Below, piece by piece: positions 11,833-21,501 of a stretch of DNA of 64,000 bases. Under the pieces are notes generated by a model. The model saw only the letters and a list, made by a program, of their open reading frames with translations, did no database searches and was not told where the DNA came from. The DNA comes from Phlebiopsis flavidoalba (lineage: Eukaryota; Basidiomycota; Agaricomycetes; Polyporales; Phanerochaetaceae), in assembly GCA_035772785.1 (NCBI GenBank), contig JAOCPU010000009.1:372001-436000 (forward strand), read 5' to 3'. How positions within the stretch are numbered: position 1 is the first letter of the stretch; the number at the start of each line of letters is the position of its first letter. Made by a program: the position numbers and the translations under genes.

Positions 11833-12661
11833 CTACACGGCTGGCAACGCTCGACCTCGCGGCGGCTGAGCTGGGCGAGCTCGCCCTCGGGCGCGACGTT
11901 GGCCATCTCGATCTGCAGCACGCTCGAGATGAGCTCCGTCCAGCGGGTCTCGAGCGCGGTGAGCTGTTGCGCCGAGGGCCGTCTGCGGGGGTAGCGTCAG
12001 CGGGTGCGTGCGGGTTTGATGCCGGCGTGCGTACCTGGGAATTCTTGCGCTCCCGATTGACCTCGACGGTGAGCTGCCTTGCAGATCGGAGACCGCGCCC
12101 TCGAGGTTCTTTGTCGTCGCCTCGAGCAGGTAGTTGTGTATCCGCCACGCGTTCGAGCCGTACTGCTGCTGCAGCGCGAGGTTCATGTGTCTGTCTCTGC
12201 ATCAGCCGTGGGCATTCGCTGCGGCAGCGTGTGTACACACCGTAGCCGCTGCTGGTGCTCGAGCTGCGCCTGTGCGTTCTGCAGTGCTGCGTCCCAGTCC
12301 GCGGTTGTTGCAGGCGTCGTCGTTGGCCCCGGCAGCTGGTAGCGCGTCGTGTCCAGCGGTGGCATCGGTTCGTGTGCCTCGACGCGGGCCAGCTCTGCCT
12401 GTAACATGGGGTTATTCTGAAACAAGATTTGTGAGAGGGGGTCCGGGGACTATGTTTGAATGCGCGCACGAACAGCAAATACGGCGGGGGCGAGGGGGCA
12501 CGCGCGGGTGCAGGGTCTGGTGGCTGCTTCAGCTCCTTTTGTATGAGCCTCTCTGCTCGCTCCTTCAGAGTTGGGTCCCGCTTCGAGGTCGTTGTCGTAG
12601 TATGGTAGCGAGTCGAGCAGCACCGACGGCTGCTCGCTGTGGTGGCGTCGTTGGCGGACAT
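11833..12661 (-). CDS. Pre-mRNA-splicing factor SPF27/BCAS2 (block A copy)
   Basis: SPF27 (BCAS2, Cwf7) is a small helical subunit of the Prp19-associated NineTeen complex that activates the spliceosome in the nucleus. Reading down from the ATG at 12661 (MSANDATT) one finds PSVLLDSLPYYDNDLE, DPTLKERAERLIQKELKQ, NNPMLQAELARVEAHEPMPP (after a short intron near 12430), TADWDAALQNAQAQLEHQQ, NLALQQQYGSNAWRIHNYLL, EATTKNLEGAVSDLQGQLTV and VLQIEMANVAPEGELAQLSR. Order and content match the family throughout. At least two frame changes occur in the first 60 codons. The C-terminal stop is placed near 11833, since the family ends soon after the ELAQL segment. It is convergent with the REX4-like gene and divergent from the NDUFS3 stump. 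It probably binds the PRP19 encoded at 53 kb. Confidence 0.92.
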
Positions 12662-12812
12662 TTTTGTGGCGGGTGGGTGGCAAGTAGCAGGTAGTGCAGT
12701 AGAAAAGGACGTTCCCGCCGCGGCGCCTGTTGCGATGGCGTCGGAGTGCACAACTTGGTCTGCTTCGCCCGAGAAGTCGCTGCTGCCTGCTTAACCACCA
12801 CTCGCAGCGACC

Positions 12813-12935
12813 ATGTCCCTCCGCCTCGCCCAGCGAACGGCCGTCTCGTCCAGCAGCTGCCAAACGAAGCACGCGCCGACACACGACGACAGCAACCGCG
12901 CTAGTGGCGGCGGCGGATCGGTGACGGGCGCCTAG
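12813..12935 (+). pseudogene. 5' stump of the complex I 30-kDa subunit gene (NDUFS3)
   Basis: The start context ATGTCCCTCCGCCTC and the following bases match the start of the full NDUFS3 gene at 29420 in block B. Both encode MSLRL and then a basic, Ser-rich presequence with AQRTA. After about 90 bases similarity ends. The frame becomes Gly-rich (RASGGGGSVTGA) and stops at 12933-12935, so none of the enzyme domain is present. It lies divergently about 150 bp from SPF27, as in block B. This marks the right breakpoint of the duplication. It could still be transcribed. Confidence 0.65.
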
Positions 12936-13350
12936 CGGAACGCGGTGACGGGTGGGGCCTAGGGAAACGTGAATTTGTGGCGAGAGATTTCATCCTTGCC
13001 TTAGGGAAAATCAGAGGGGCATATGGCACAGCGGGGCGGGCGAGCAGAGTGTGTGTCAGAGGGGACACAGAGGGTGGACGATGCGTCTGCGCTACTGCAG
13101 GTGAGTCTCGCCGGCTCTCTCTCTCCGTGTGCTCGTATTAACTCTGTCTACTTTAACTAGAACTGGACTGTGGTTCGTTCTCCCATCCCACCTCATTACC
13201 ATCTCGTTCGCGTCCGTCTGTCCGCCTGCCCGCTCTGTGACCTGCTCAAAGCCCAAGTCTCGCGCGCCGCTTGCGCATCCACCCAGGTACGTCCCCTTTG
13301 CTTCAAACGGCATCCGTTGTCGTCTGTAGTACTGACTCGTGGTTATTAGC

Positions 13351-14258
13351 TCTAACCAGGCTCGTTCAATGGTTTTATCAGTACTTACCCGCGGTACAAA
13401 GATCGCGCGCGGCGCCCGGGCCTTCGATCAAGACTCCGGTCAACGGATCCCTGTACGCCCGTATGTACCCAGGTAAGTCGGTTTCCACTCTCGTTTGCTT
13501 TGATTGCTTACACTCTTCTTAGATTCGTTTGTGCCCTTTGAAGTGTCATCACAAACGCCGAATGCGCACGAAACGCGACGGCGATCGTTTAGGTGCGAAA
13601 GAACCAGTCACCCTACATACCACATCACAAGGTAAGTGATTGCATACTTAATCCCCTACTCTGATTACTGACCTTCATGATAGACTCGTTTCACCTTCCT
13701 TGAAACGACGGCCGCGATGCGCGCTGAACGTAGGCGCCGCGCGAGACTCTATGGGGCCCGACATGCATGCGCTCAGCCAAGTCTGGCCGGTCACGAGCGG
13801 CAAGTACGGCAGCTTAGACAACGATTGTGGGTAAGACCCATCACCTTTGTGCTTGAGAACGAAACAATACTAACCTTCTTATTAATCTCGTTAGACTTTC
13901 GTCTTCCTCGTCCGCCTGCGAGTGGTCCGATCTCGAGACGGCACGCCATGCCGCCGTCTTCGACACGCCTCGTCGCGAAGCGCCACCCAACAAGTCCCCT
14001 CCTCGCTCGATCGCCGCGACAACGACCACGGCACCATCTCTGGCACCATACAAGAGCCCTGGTGCTGGCACATCGCCCCCAGCAAGCCCTCGCTCGCGGG
14101 AACGCGATCTGTCGTCTCACACGGCGAGTCTAGGCGCCCGTAACACGATCGTCCACTCCCTTCTTTTCGTTAACGGGTGTAGGCCTCTCGCTATTGGAGG
14201 AGGCTGTTTGCATGGACAAGGAGAGGTGCTTGTCGAAAGAAGGCGAGGGAGGGACTGC
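13351..14258 (+). CDS. Spliced orphan protein, frame intact across three introns (partial)
   Basis: No family is recognised. Four exons stay open in phase across introns at 13473-13522, 13632-13683 and 13831-13894, each with a GTAAG donor and TAG acceptor; a CTAAC branch site is visible in the third. Decoded parts include FVPFEVSSQTPNAHETRR, MGPDMHALSQVWPVTSGKYG (in-frame ATG at 13750), CEWSDLETARHAAVFDTPRR and SPPASPRSRERDLSSHTASL. Phase is kept for about 250 codons, which chance would rarely allow. The last exon ends at a possible donor (GTGCGT) at 14259. More coding-like sequence follows at 14570-14790 (SDALEEFHEPKYPISPRP) but I could not link it. A possible upstream intron lies at 13101-13160. 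The protein is Ser/Pro/Arg-rich and looks partly disordered. It has no membrane segment. The true start is unknown. Confidence 0.55.
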
Positions 14259-15120
14259 GAGGTGCGTCCCGTCTATTTCCTGTTTCTTTGTCTGTCTGCT
14301 GAGGGTGAGTACATGACCTTGTGCTCGTCTTCGAGCATCACACACACACCTGTAAAACGAAGATACGGGGTACCGGTGTAATGCCCCGACGGACACGGTC
14401 CACGCGCGCGCAAAGACCCCCGCTCGCCGGACGGCGATATAGGGTCTCGGGCCCAAATCGTGGCCTCTTCGCCCACCGTTCCTCGCCTTCAAAGCCCGCG
14501 TATCCGGATTTACACCCACACGAAGCCATAGCGGGCAGCCCCTAACGGGCCCCACGATAATTCGCTCCCGGCGCCCGATCCTCCGACGCGCTCGAAGAGT
14601 TCCACGAGCCCAAGTACCCCATTTCTCCGCGCCCAAGCTCACCCACCACCAGCTCCCCAGGCCCCGCCGGTCCGCCCGCGCCCCAATTCCAGGACGCACC
14701 CGAGCCACACACTCGCAGTGCGCTCCCACGCATGCACCGTGTCCGCCCGCGGACCCGCTGTCGCGGGAACGCGATACGTCGTCTCACGGCGAAATAGAAA
14801 CGCCCCCCCTGCGATCGATGCGGACGAGGCGGGCGTGCGCGGGGATGTTGCGCAGGGTAATAGAATGCGAGGAGAAGGTGCACTGGAGGTGCGTAGGGAT
14901 ACTGGAGGAGATTGGATTGGGCGAGAGGCGTGTGGGGCACTTGTTCATGCGCGCTGGGTGGGGTTCAAGGAGTCAGGTCATGTACAGAGTGTGTGTACAT
15001 GCGCTCTTTTGTGGTTATTCTTGCTGACGTATGGTCTTATAGGCTATTGTGATCGTTTGAAGACCGCCGCGAGGCCTGCGAGACGAAGTCGGATTTTGAA
15101 TTTAATTTTCATATGGGTTG

Positions 15121-15721
15121 ATTTTCGAACGGGCGATTTGGGCGTCGCAAACGCCTGGGGAACGTGGTAACGCATCCGTAGATGCGCCGTCTGAAATATC
15201 GAGAGGCGCGGCGCACAGTCTTGCGTTGTCGGGAGTCGCGAAACGGCGTAGGCGCGTGACGAGACGGCACGCGGGACGGTCGACGTGGCGCTGGAGGCTT
15301 TATCGGCGGTGAGTAACGCACTCGTAGCACTTCCAAAACATGTGCTCACCGATTGGTAGAATCTAGACCAGTCCGCAAGCATAGACGGCCACGGCTCGAA
15401 GGCCAAGAAATGCACGCGTCGGGGCACGCGGCCGCCGCGCGCGGCGCAGATACGAGGCGAGCACTTGCAAGAGCATCACAAGACCGGGCGTCAGCCCAGG
15501 GCGTAAACTCAAGCAAAAGAAGCCGGCGGAAGCACGTACCTGACATCAGCGTCGCCACAAATGCGGCGCAAGCGACCTGTACGCTGTCGCGCGCACTCAG
15601 CCGTGCGGCACGACGAGCACGGCGTGTGAAGGGCCATGGCGCGGTCTACGGACGGAACGAACGTGAGTATACGGTCGCTCGCGCGTGTGAACAGCGAAGA
15701 CTTACAGAGTCTGCGCTCTAG
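15121..15721 (+). CDS. Spliced orphan Arg/Ala-rich protein (5' end open)
   Basis: No family is recognised. The first visible exon reads FERAIWASQTPGERGNASVD up to WRWRLYR, then a GTGAGT donor at 15309. Using the acceptor CTAG ending at 15365, the second exon continues in phase (RPVRKHRRPRLEGQEMHASG ... SSKRSRRKHVPDISVATNAA ... GHGAVYGRNE). An intron at 15663-15707 (45 nt) leads to a last exon encoding QSAL and a TAG stop at 15719-15721. The last intron is a multiple of three, so an unspliced message would read through it. No ATG lies in frame before the first exon, so at least one 5' exon is missing. High Arg content suggests a basic, possibly nucleic-acid-binding product. Confidence 0.42.
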
Positions 15722-15816
15722 TGCGAGAGATTCGCGCGGCAGGCCGGAGGTCGAGACAGTGCGCCGCGTTTTGCTAACGCGGCGGCATGGAAATGGCTGA
15801 GGACGTACGACGGCGC

Positions 15817-15890
15817 GTCAGCACAGTCACGGCGGCGGCGCAGAATTGCTGAGGGCAGCGCGTCAGTACTATAGCGGCGGCGCAGAAATG
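15817..15890 (+). repeat. Short imperfect tandem repeat
   Basis: Two adjacent units begin GCGTCAGCAC and GCGTCAGTAC and both end CGGCGGCGCAGAA. The units are about 43 and 31 bases long. A related fragment (GCGGCGGCATGGAAATGG) lies just before, near 15780. It is a local tandem duplication in non-coding or leader DNA of the orphan gene that ends at 16563. Confidence 0.45.
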
Positions 15891-15923
15891 GACCGGAGGC
15901 ATACCGTGACGGGTGCTTAGGCC

Positions 15924-16563
15924 GAGCGAACGAGGCTCGGTCGGACGGTCGTAGGGGTCAAGCGGACGACCGCTTTCCCTCTGCACGAAGGTGAGTCTTG
16001 ATTCCACAACATCAGTAGTGCGCTGACTCACCTCTGGCAGAGACCTGCTCTCGCAAAGGAAGCCGCCCGCACTTAGCGGCGCAGAGGCGCCGCGCGGAAA
16101 ACATGGGTGAAAGTCGCGATTACGTCACGGCACGGCGCGCTCGCGGGGCCGTGCGCGTCGATCCTGCAGGAGCGGTTGGTCAGTGACCTTCAATTACAAT
16201 CGAATGCATGCCGCAAATACTCACCTTTGCCTTGCAGCGCGGCGGACCTGCACCCCTGCGAAAAGTCTGCGTCCCGCGTCGCGGCTTGGCGATGCCGTGG
16301 ACGTGGCTCGCTCACACTCGCCGCCATGTCGTCGTCTAGAAATCCACTCGGCACATCGAGCGCGTCGTGCTCTCACCGCGGACGTGACACTGGCGGTTCC
16401 TCGAGGCGCGTCAGCTCGTCTCGCCGTCTCCGTACAAATGCTTCGCATACCTCTGATCGTGCGCGGACGGCGTTTTAGCCGCCGCGTGTCGTGTCGTGCG
16501 TACCTCGGCATTAGCGGTGCGTGTTACGTCGTGCTTAGTCGTCGGCGGCGGCCGGACAGCTGA
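15924..16563 (+). CDS. Spliced orphan Arg-rich protein (5' end open)
   Basis: No family is recognised. Three exons join in one frame across introns at 15991-16040 (GTGAGT...CAG) and 16179-16237 (GTCAGT...CAG), ending at a TGA at 16561-16563. The middle exon encodes CSRKGSRPHLAAQRRRAENM and continues GESRDYVTARRARGAVRVD. The last exon is about 325 bases, ends RRRRPDS, and has no stop before that. The only in-frame ATG seen is in the middle exon (near 16103). It lies just downstream of, and on the same strand as, the orphan gene ending at 15721. The two could be parts of one misjoined locus. Confidence 0.4.
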
Positions 16564-19278
16564 TCTCTTTTCTTGCAGATGCCGGGAGCTTGTCCTTAGG
16601 CGAGACGGGTGTCGATTGGGGTGTTGATTGGGTGTCGAGAGACTGGCCGATGGGGGTAGTTTATTTACGATGGCATGACGGTAAAATCCGAGTAGGTTGA
16701 GTGAGGTGTGGAAGTGATAGGAGGCGAGCTGGATAATGCGAGCTGTATGATGAGCATCATGTAAGTTTGCTTCGCTAGGCCTGGCTAAATTCTGATCTGA
16801 CACTACCTTATGAGTGCTGGAAATGGCGGCGACAGGATGAGCAGGGCGATACAAAACTTGGTGCGGCATAGGTACTGCATTACGTCTGTAGCTGTAGTTG
16901 TGGTATGCTTGCTTGGCAGATGAGGGTGGTTTAGGGTGAGGGTGGTTACACAGATACCTCCTGTGCCTCGTGCCTGTCTCGCCCTGCGGGCTTTTGCCCG
17001 CTGTGCTGATACGGCACATGTCACAGAGGGGAACAACGGATTTCTGCATGTCGGAGGCGGCGGCGCGCAGCCGCTAACTCCTGCCGCCTGGATGTTGCAT
17101 CTGCGAGTGCGCATTCTGGATTTGCTTCCCACGGTCGGCGCGAGCGGATGGTCCATTAATCGAGTGAAATTCTTTTGCATCGCGTTGATACAATACATAC
17201 GGCTGCTTGGACCGCTGCCCCGCTGTTTTCATCTGTCAAATCTGTGATGTTAGGGGTGTGAATTCTGACTAGGCCTTCATCTGTCCCTCTGCTACGCAAT
17301 ATCCTGAGGAACCTGATCAATTCACTTATTAAATCTGAGTTATCTGAGTCCGCAGGTATGAATGGTCATTTGAATACATTATGTCAATCTTATTCTATTG
17401 TATCTCATTATAACTTGCAGCTTCAATGAGACATATTTTATGCACAGTAATTTTGAGGTGATACTCAAGCACTTCTCATGGTATGTCAGATATGGTCTCA
17501 AATTTACATTGGTTTTCCTTGGCTGTGGGCTCAAAGACTATACACTCTTCAAGTTACATCAATCACACACTAATTTGGCTTCTCATAGTAATGCCCACAC
17601 CTACCAGTTGACTTGGTCAATAGGCTGGTACCAAGGGAAATAGGCACAGTGAAAAGTAATGTCCGCCTATTCCTATGGAATATTCCTCAATACCATAACT
17701 CTTTTCCAATTTTATTATATCTTTTTATCTGCAGAAACTGCACTGTAATCTAAGCTAGGCATTTTACTCCTACAAAAACGTAGACCAGTCGGCAGTGATA
17801 GAGACTGGATAAGCGACGACATGTAAATCAGAATGCAAACTGCAAGCCGCAGTGATGGAAATTGATGAGACGTTGCGCACCGGTGACAGCGCTGACAGAA
17901 TGGCCGGTGGTACGGTGGGTAATTGCCCCCGTCGCAATGACGCCTTGCATGCTGATCCCGTCGTGCTCTGGAATCCACTAGTCCTCCACGGTCGGAAATG
18001 GAGGGTTGTTTGCTGGCACCGGAGCACTGGCCATGGATGCTCAGCACACGGACATAAGTGGGTATGTAATGTTGACTCTATGGGTGTGGACCTACCCCTC
18101 TTTGGTTGCAAATAACCTAACTTCCGTGGAGAAGATATCATCTGTCAAGTCATTCAATGGAGGGATAATGATTTGTTTCTTCATGATAATTATCTTCCAG
18201 GTAGCACATTCAATGGAGACATGTGAAGGAGGTAAGTGTTTTTTCACAGATCTATATTAACAATGTTTAGTAGACTAGTAGTAATAATGACAAGGGGATT
18301 GCACATTGCCAGAGAAACCGACAACCTATGACCGACGTCCGCTCGACCGTCCTCAGACGCGAGAGCGCGGCCCAGAGGGTTGGCGAAATTATGCGCGAAA
18401 TCTAGGATTTACTCGAAAAAATGATATCTTGATTATCTTTGCTGGGTTTTGGATCGCACCCAGATTGCGTGCCACAATGGCCTTTGCCAAACGCCCTGCA
18501 GGCCTTAGAGACTTCCACCTCCGGACCAAGAGCACTAACTCGTGAGGGATCACGTGGTGGCATCACCGCGAACATCTTGGTGTACATACACAATCAATTA
18601 GGTCCACAAAGTTTAATTCCGCAGCTTAATATTTTTTAGATTCCAGGGTATATGCAGACATATTCCTACGGGTCGCGGGACAGAGCTACTCCAGTCGTTA
18701 ACATCGGCACACAACACCTTCCTAATGTACACACACAGGTTACTAGCGAGCGGACGATGGCGCATATAGTCGAGTTTATTGTAGATAACCCTGTGACAGG
18801 TCCTAACGGAACAGCTTTACCAGAGGGCGACACTTTCCGCTGGCAATCGCGTAATTCACGTTGTTTATCTCGCATGCCACATCCCGTCGCGATATTTCTT
18901 TCGTCGTGAATGTCAACCTTCGATCTGGTCTGGTGGCTAGTGACCGCGGAAGAGTAGCCGGCTCGGGCCTACGTGTTGTCCATATCGAGAAACTGGAGAA
19001 TCAAAACACCCCTTTTCGGTCTGTTATCTTACTGAAATTTTGCGAACTTGAGACCGGGATACACAAACACCTCGCTTCAATAAAAAAAAGTCATGGCCTT
19101 CGATTCCTGTTTGCTAGCGACGAGATCGGCGTGTTGTGCCATGACGCCTGTACGGGCGTGTGACGTGGCAGCTAGCCTGCGTGACGATCCTGAGGGGTGG
19201 TCAGGGGGAATTCCCGAATAGCGTGTGATAATCGAGCAACGCGTGGAGTTTGACAGGAGTAATAAAGATGAGGATAGG
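16564..19278. other. Gene-poor stretch with an AT-rich island
   Basis: No protein family could be recognised. The sequence becomes clearly AT-rich from about 17240 to 17770 and again near 18100-18300, unlike the GC-rich DNA on both sides. Only short frames exist (about 80 codons at 17398 and 18006). Intron-like edges occur (a TTGCAG near 17420, GTAAGTG near 18232). It could be a worn mobile element or a gene desert. No terminal repeats or transposase motifs were found. Confidence 0.45.
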
Positions 19279-19811
19279 ATGAGCCTCGGAGAGCTTTACA
19301 CCCCAAGCCTCTTCCGTCCACTCCTCCCCCTCTCGTTCCTCCGTCTCGGGACCACTGTGGGGATGGCTGTTACCTCTCAGCATCTGCCCCCTGCATCGCA
19401 ACTGAGCACTCCGTCTGACACCGAACAGCTAGACGGTGCTTCCGCAAACCTGCCCGCTCTGCGATTGTTCACCTGTTATTGTGCCCCGCCCGAGTTTTTT
19501 CCACGTCAACACCATGTCCACCTTGTTGCTAGCCAACCAGGTACACTGTTCATTCTCCTACCTGGCGGCGCCGTATTCAGTCCAGTACTGACGTTTATAC
19601 TTATACCCGTTGCATGCCCTTTCCGTTCAACCACTTTCGTATTGCCGACTGTAACGCATTCCGCAAATCCGTACAAACTCGAAGCGAACGATTGTCGGGC
19701 TTCAAGTCCCCAGGTAAGTACTGCGTAGCGACGCTCTCCGTTCAGGACTAAATTACTTACTCGTGCTAATCCCGTTAGATCATCAAAAGTTCAATACCGA
19801 TTACTTACTAG
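19279..19811 (+). CDS. Small spliced orphan protein, complete frame
   Basis: No family is recognised. The ATG at 19279 opens MSLGELYTPSLFRPLLPL. The frame runs 145 codons to a GTAAGT donor at 19714. A 65-nt intron has a GCTAAT branch site and a GTTAG acceptor ending at 19778. The second exon encodes IIKSSIPITY and a TAG at 19809-19811. The phase is kept, and the stop comes directly in the short last exon, giving about 155 residues. Segments TLFILLPGGAVF and SPVLTFILIPVACPF are hydrophobic and may form a membrane hairpin. A second GTCAGT donor overlaps the end of the last exon, so longer isoforms are possible. The hairpin-repeat array follows at once. Confidence 0.42.
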
Positions 19812-19938
19812 GTCAGTAAATGGGAGATGCGATCCCGTTCAAGTCACTGGGAATGAAGGTATTGAATGGTTGAGTGGTTTCCTTACACTAGTTTGTAGTT
19901 CTAAACCTTTGACCATATTTTTGTTGCGTAGCCGACCC

Positions 19939-20917
19939 AATGCGTCCAAGCGCATTTGTGTAGGGTTGCCGGCCGAGACGGTTGGCTGTGTGCCTCGAAC
20001 GCGAAGACACGTGTGAGTTTGGTAATGCCGTGGCACTGGCCACCAGCGTGCACAATCGCCATCTTACAACGCCGTGTAAGATGTTTTTCGCAACAGCAAT
20101 TTCTCTCAGAAGCATCTCGCCGTATGAGCGATCGCTGTTATTCTGGAACCTGTGCTTATAGATCTATTGGGTACACTTCTATGCCGCGAAGCGGGGGGGG
20201 GGGGGGGGGGGGCGAAATTGTAGGGTTGCCGGCAAGACGTGCTAACCTTCTTCTCAAAAATGAAATACTAGTAACAAGGCTTGGTCAGTACATTTGCATT
20301 GAGTAGCACTCACTACATAAACATTATGCTGACTTCTTTCTGTTGTGTGCATGAGAGTTTGTTTTGCTCTACTTTCGTCGGTCTCTGTCGGCCGCTGACT
20401 GAGGGTAGGCAGACGTCGCAAGTCTTTCGCGTCACTGGTGAGTGATTCACTTCCATGGTGTCGTTGCGAACGGTTGCATCATACTAATCACATTGATCTG
20501 CCATTTGTTAGTCTAGGTACATGCACTCACGCTGTCAAGCCTTCAAACTGTACCACTCACTTTGTGGTATAGGAGGGATGAAACCATGCCGACCAGTAAG
20601 TCACATAGCACCCATCTATTGTAGGAATGCGCTAACGTCTTGCATAGCTCGTTCACCTGGTCATCACAATGCGTCGAAGCGCATTGTAGGGTTGCCGGCA
20701 TAGACGGCCGGCAATCCGCTCGACAGCTCCGCCGTACCCCCTATAGCCCAAGACCAGCACTGAAAGGTCTCGCTGACACCAAATGCTTAGGGGTAGGTGC
20801 AATAAACACACCAATTACAAATTAATGAATCTCACTGTGATTGCTCGTGTAGGCTGTACCTTTGCCGTTCAAGAAAAATGCGCTGAAGCGCATTGTAGGT
20901 GTTGCCGGCTGAGACGG
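19939..20917 (+). repeat. Dispersed ~43-bp hairpin repeat, four copies within 1 kb
   Basis: The unit is an inverted repeat, AATGCG-loop-CGCATT, followed by TGTAGGGTTGCCGGC and then AGACGG. Copies start at 19939, 20181, 20668 and 20877. The third has perfect 6-bp arms around TCGAAG; the first and last differ by one or two bases in the loop or by small insertions. In the second copy a 20-base G run (20193-20212) replaces the right arm. Three copies lie a few tens of bases after a TAG that could be an acceptor, which would place them in exon starts. The function is unknown. Confidence 0.7.
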
Positions 20918-21060
20918 CTTGACCCTTCGAATATCAGAACGAAACCGACCGGCCCTCTATTACAACCGACCGTACCACAACTGGCTACATTGCCTGTTGG
21001 TATTGGTGGCTATCTGACGCGCGACTTATCCGTTCGTGAGTACGAATCGTTCTGTTGTCT

Positions 21061-21501
21061 ATGTCTGTTTGTGTGCGCACGGAGTCTGATACAGCTCGAT
21101 TCTCGCTAGTTGCATTAATCCATGTGCTGCCGTCCGTTTGCTTGCGGCCGTGTTTTCTTACACTACACGGCGTCTGTGTGCCTAACGCCGGAGTGACTTT
21201 GCACAAACAAGGTCCAGTTATGGCTCTTTCAATACAATGGCGGTGGGCATTGTTATTATCCGTATTCGAGCCGACTAAGGTCCTTGCCCGTGCGTATAAT
21301 CCGTGGCCAAGCCACCCGCGCCGCTTGTTCACGGGAGCCTGGCGCACAATCGTTCTGGCACCTTCCGTGGTCGCACACCTAATCACACATCACGATCGCC
21401 CGCCAATGTATGATCGCCTGCCCGATCCTGAAACACGTCTCGTTGCGTGCCCGGGTCGCAGCTCCGCCGTCTTGTCATCAGTTGTTGGGCCCACTCCATA
21501 A
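21061..21501 (+). CDS. Hypothetical protein
   Basis: An ATG-started frame of 146 codons (MSMSVCVRTESD ... WALLLSVFEPTKVLARAYN ... RTIVLAPSVVAHLITHHDRP). A second frame right after it (21511-21680) encodes MADKIPRHHRIRVCMFDIGL and ends near a GTAAGT donor at 21680. The two could be exons of one gene, but I found no clean donor at the end of the first. No family is recognised. The short hydrophobic stretch LLLSVF is too short to be called a membrane segment. Confidence 0.28.
   Translation: MSVCVRTESDTARFSLVALIHVLPSVCLRPCFLTLHGVCVPNAGVTLHKQGPVMALSIQWRWALLLSVFEPTKVLARAYNPWPSHPRRLFTGAWRTIVLAPSVVAHLITHHDRPPMYDRLPDPETRLVACPGRSSAVLSSVVGPTP

Larger units (their letters stand above)
10060..12905. repeat. 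Segmental duplication, block A (partner of block B at 26075-29510)
   Basis: This block and 26075-29510 share sequence and gene order: the upstream leader (both contain CGTGCTGTCTGTGCCTCCCT or a near match), a REX4-like gene on +, its 3' trailer with CTTCACCTAGATGATAG, an SPF27 gene on -, and the first codons of NDUFS3 on +. Block A carries the better SPF27 and REX4-like copies but stops just inside NDUFS3. Block B is longer because of many small insertions, chiefly in its SPF27 part. The left edge lies just after BIO2. Boundaries were set by eye to within about 30 bp. Confidence 0.85.

Noticed and set aside
19939..20917. CRISPR-like array (regular repeats with spacers)
   Set aside because: Spacing between copies is irregular (about 200-490 bp), the repeats are imperfect, and the host is a fungus. 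It is a dispersed repeat, not CRISPR.
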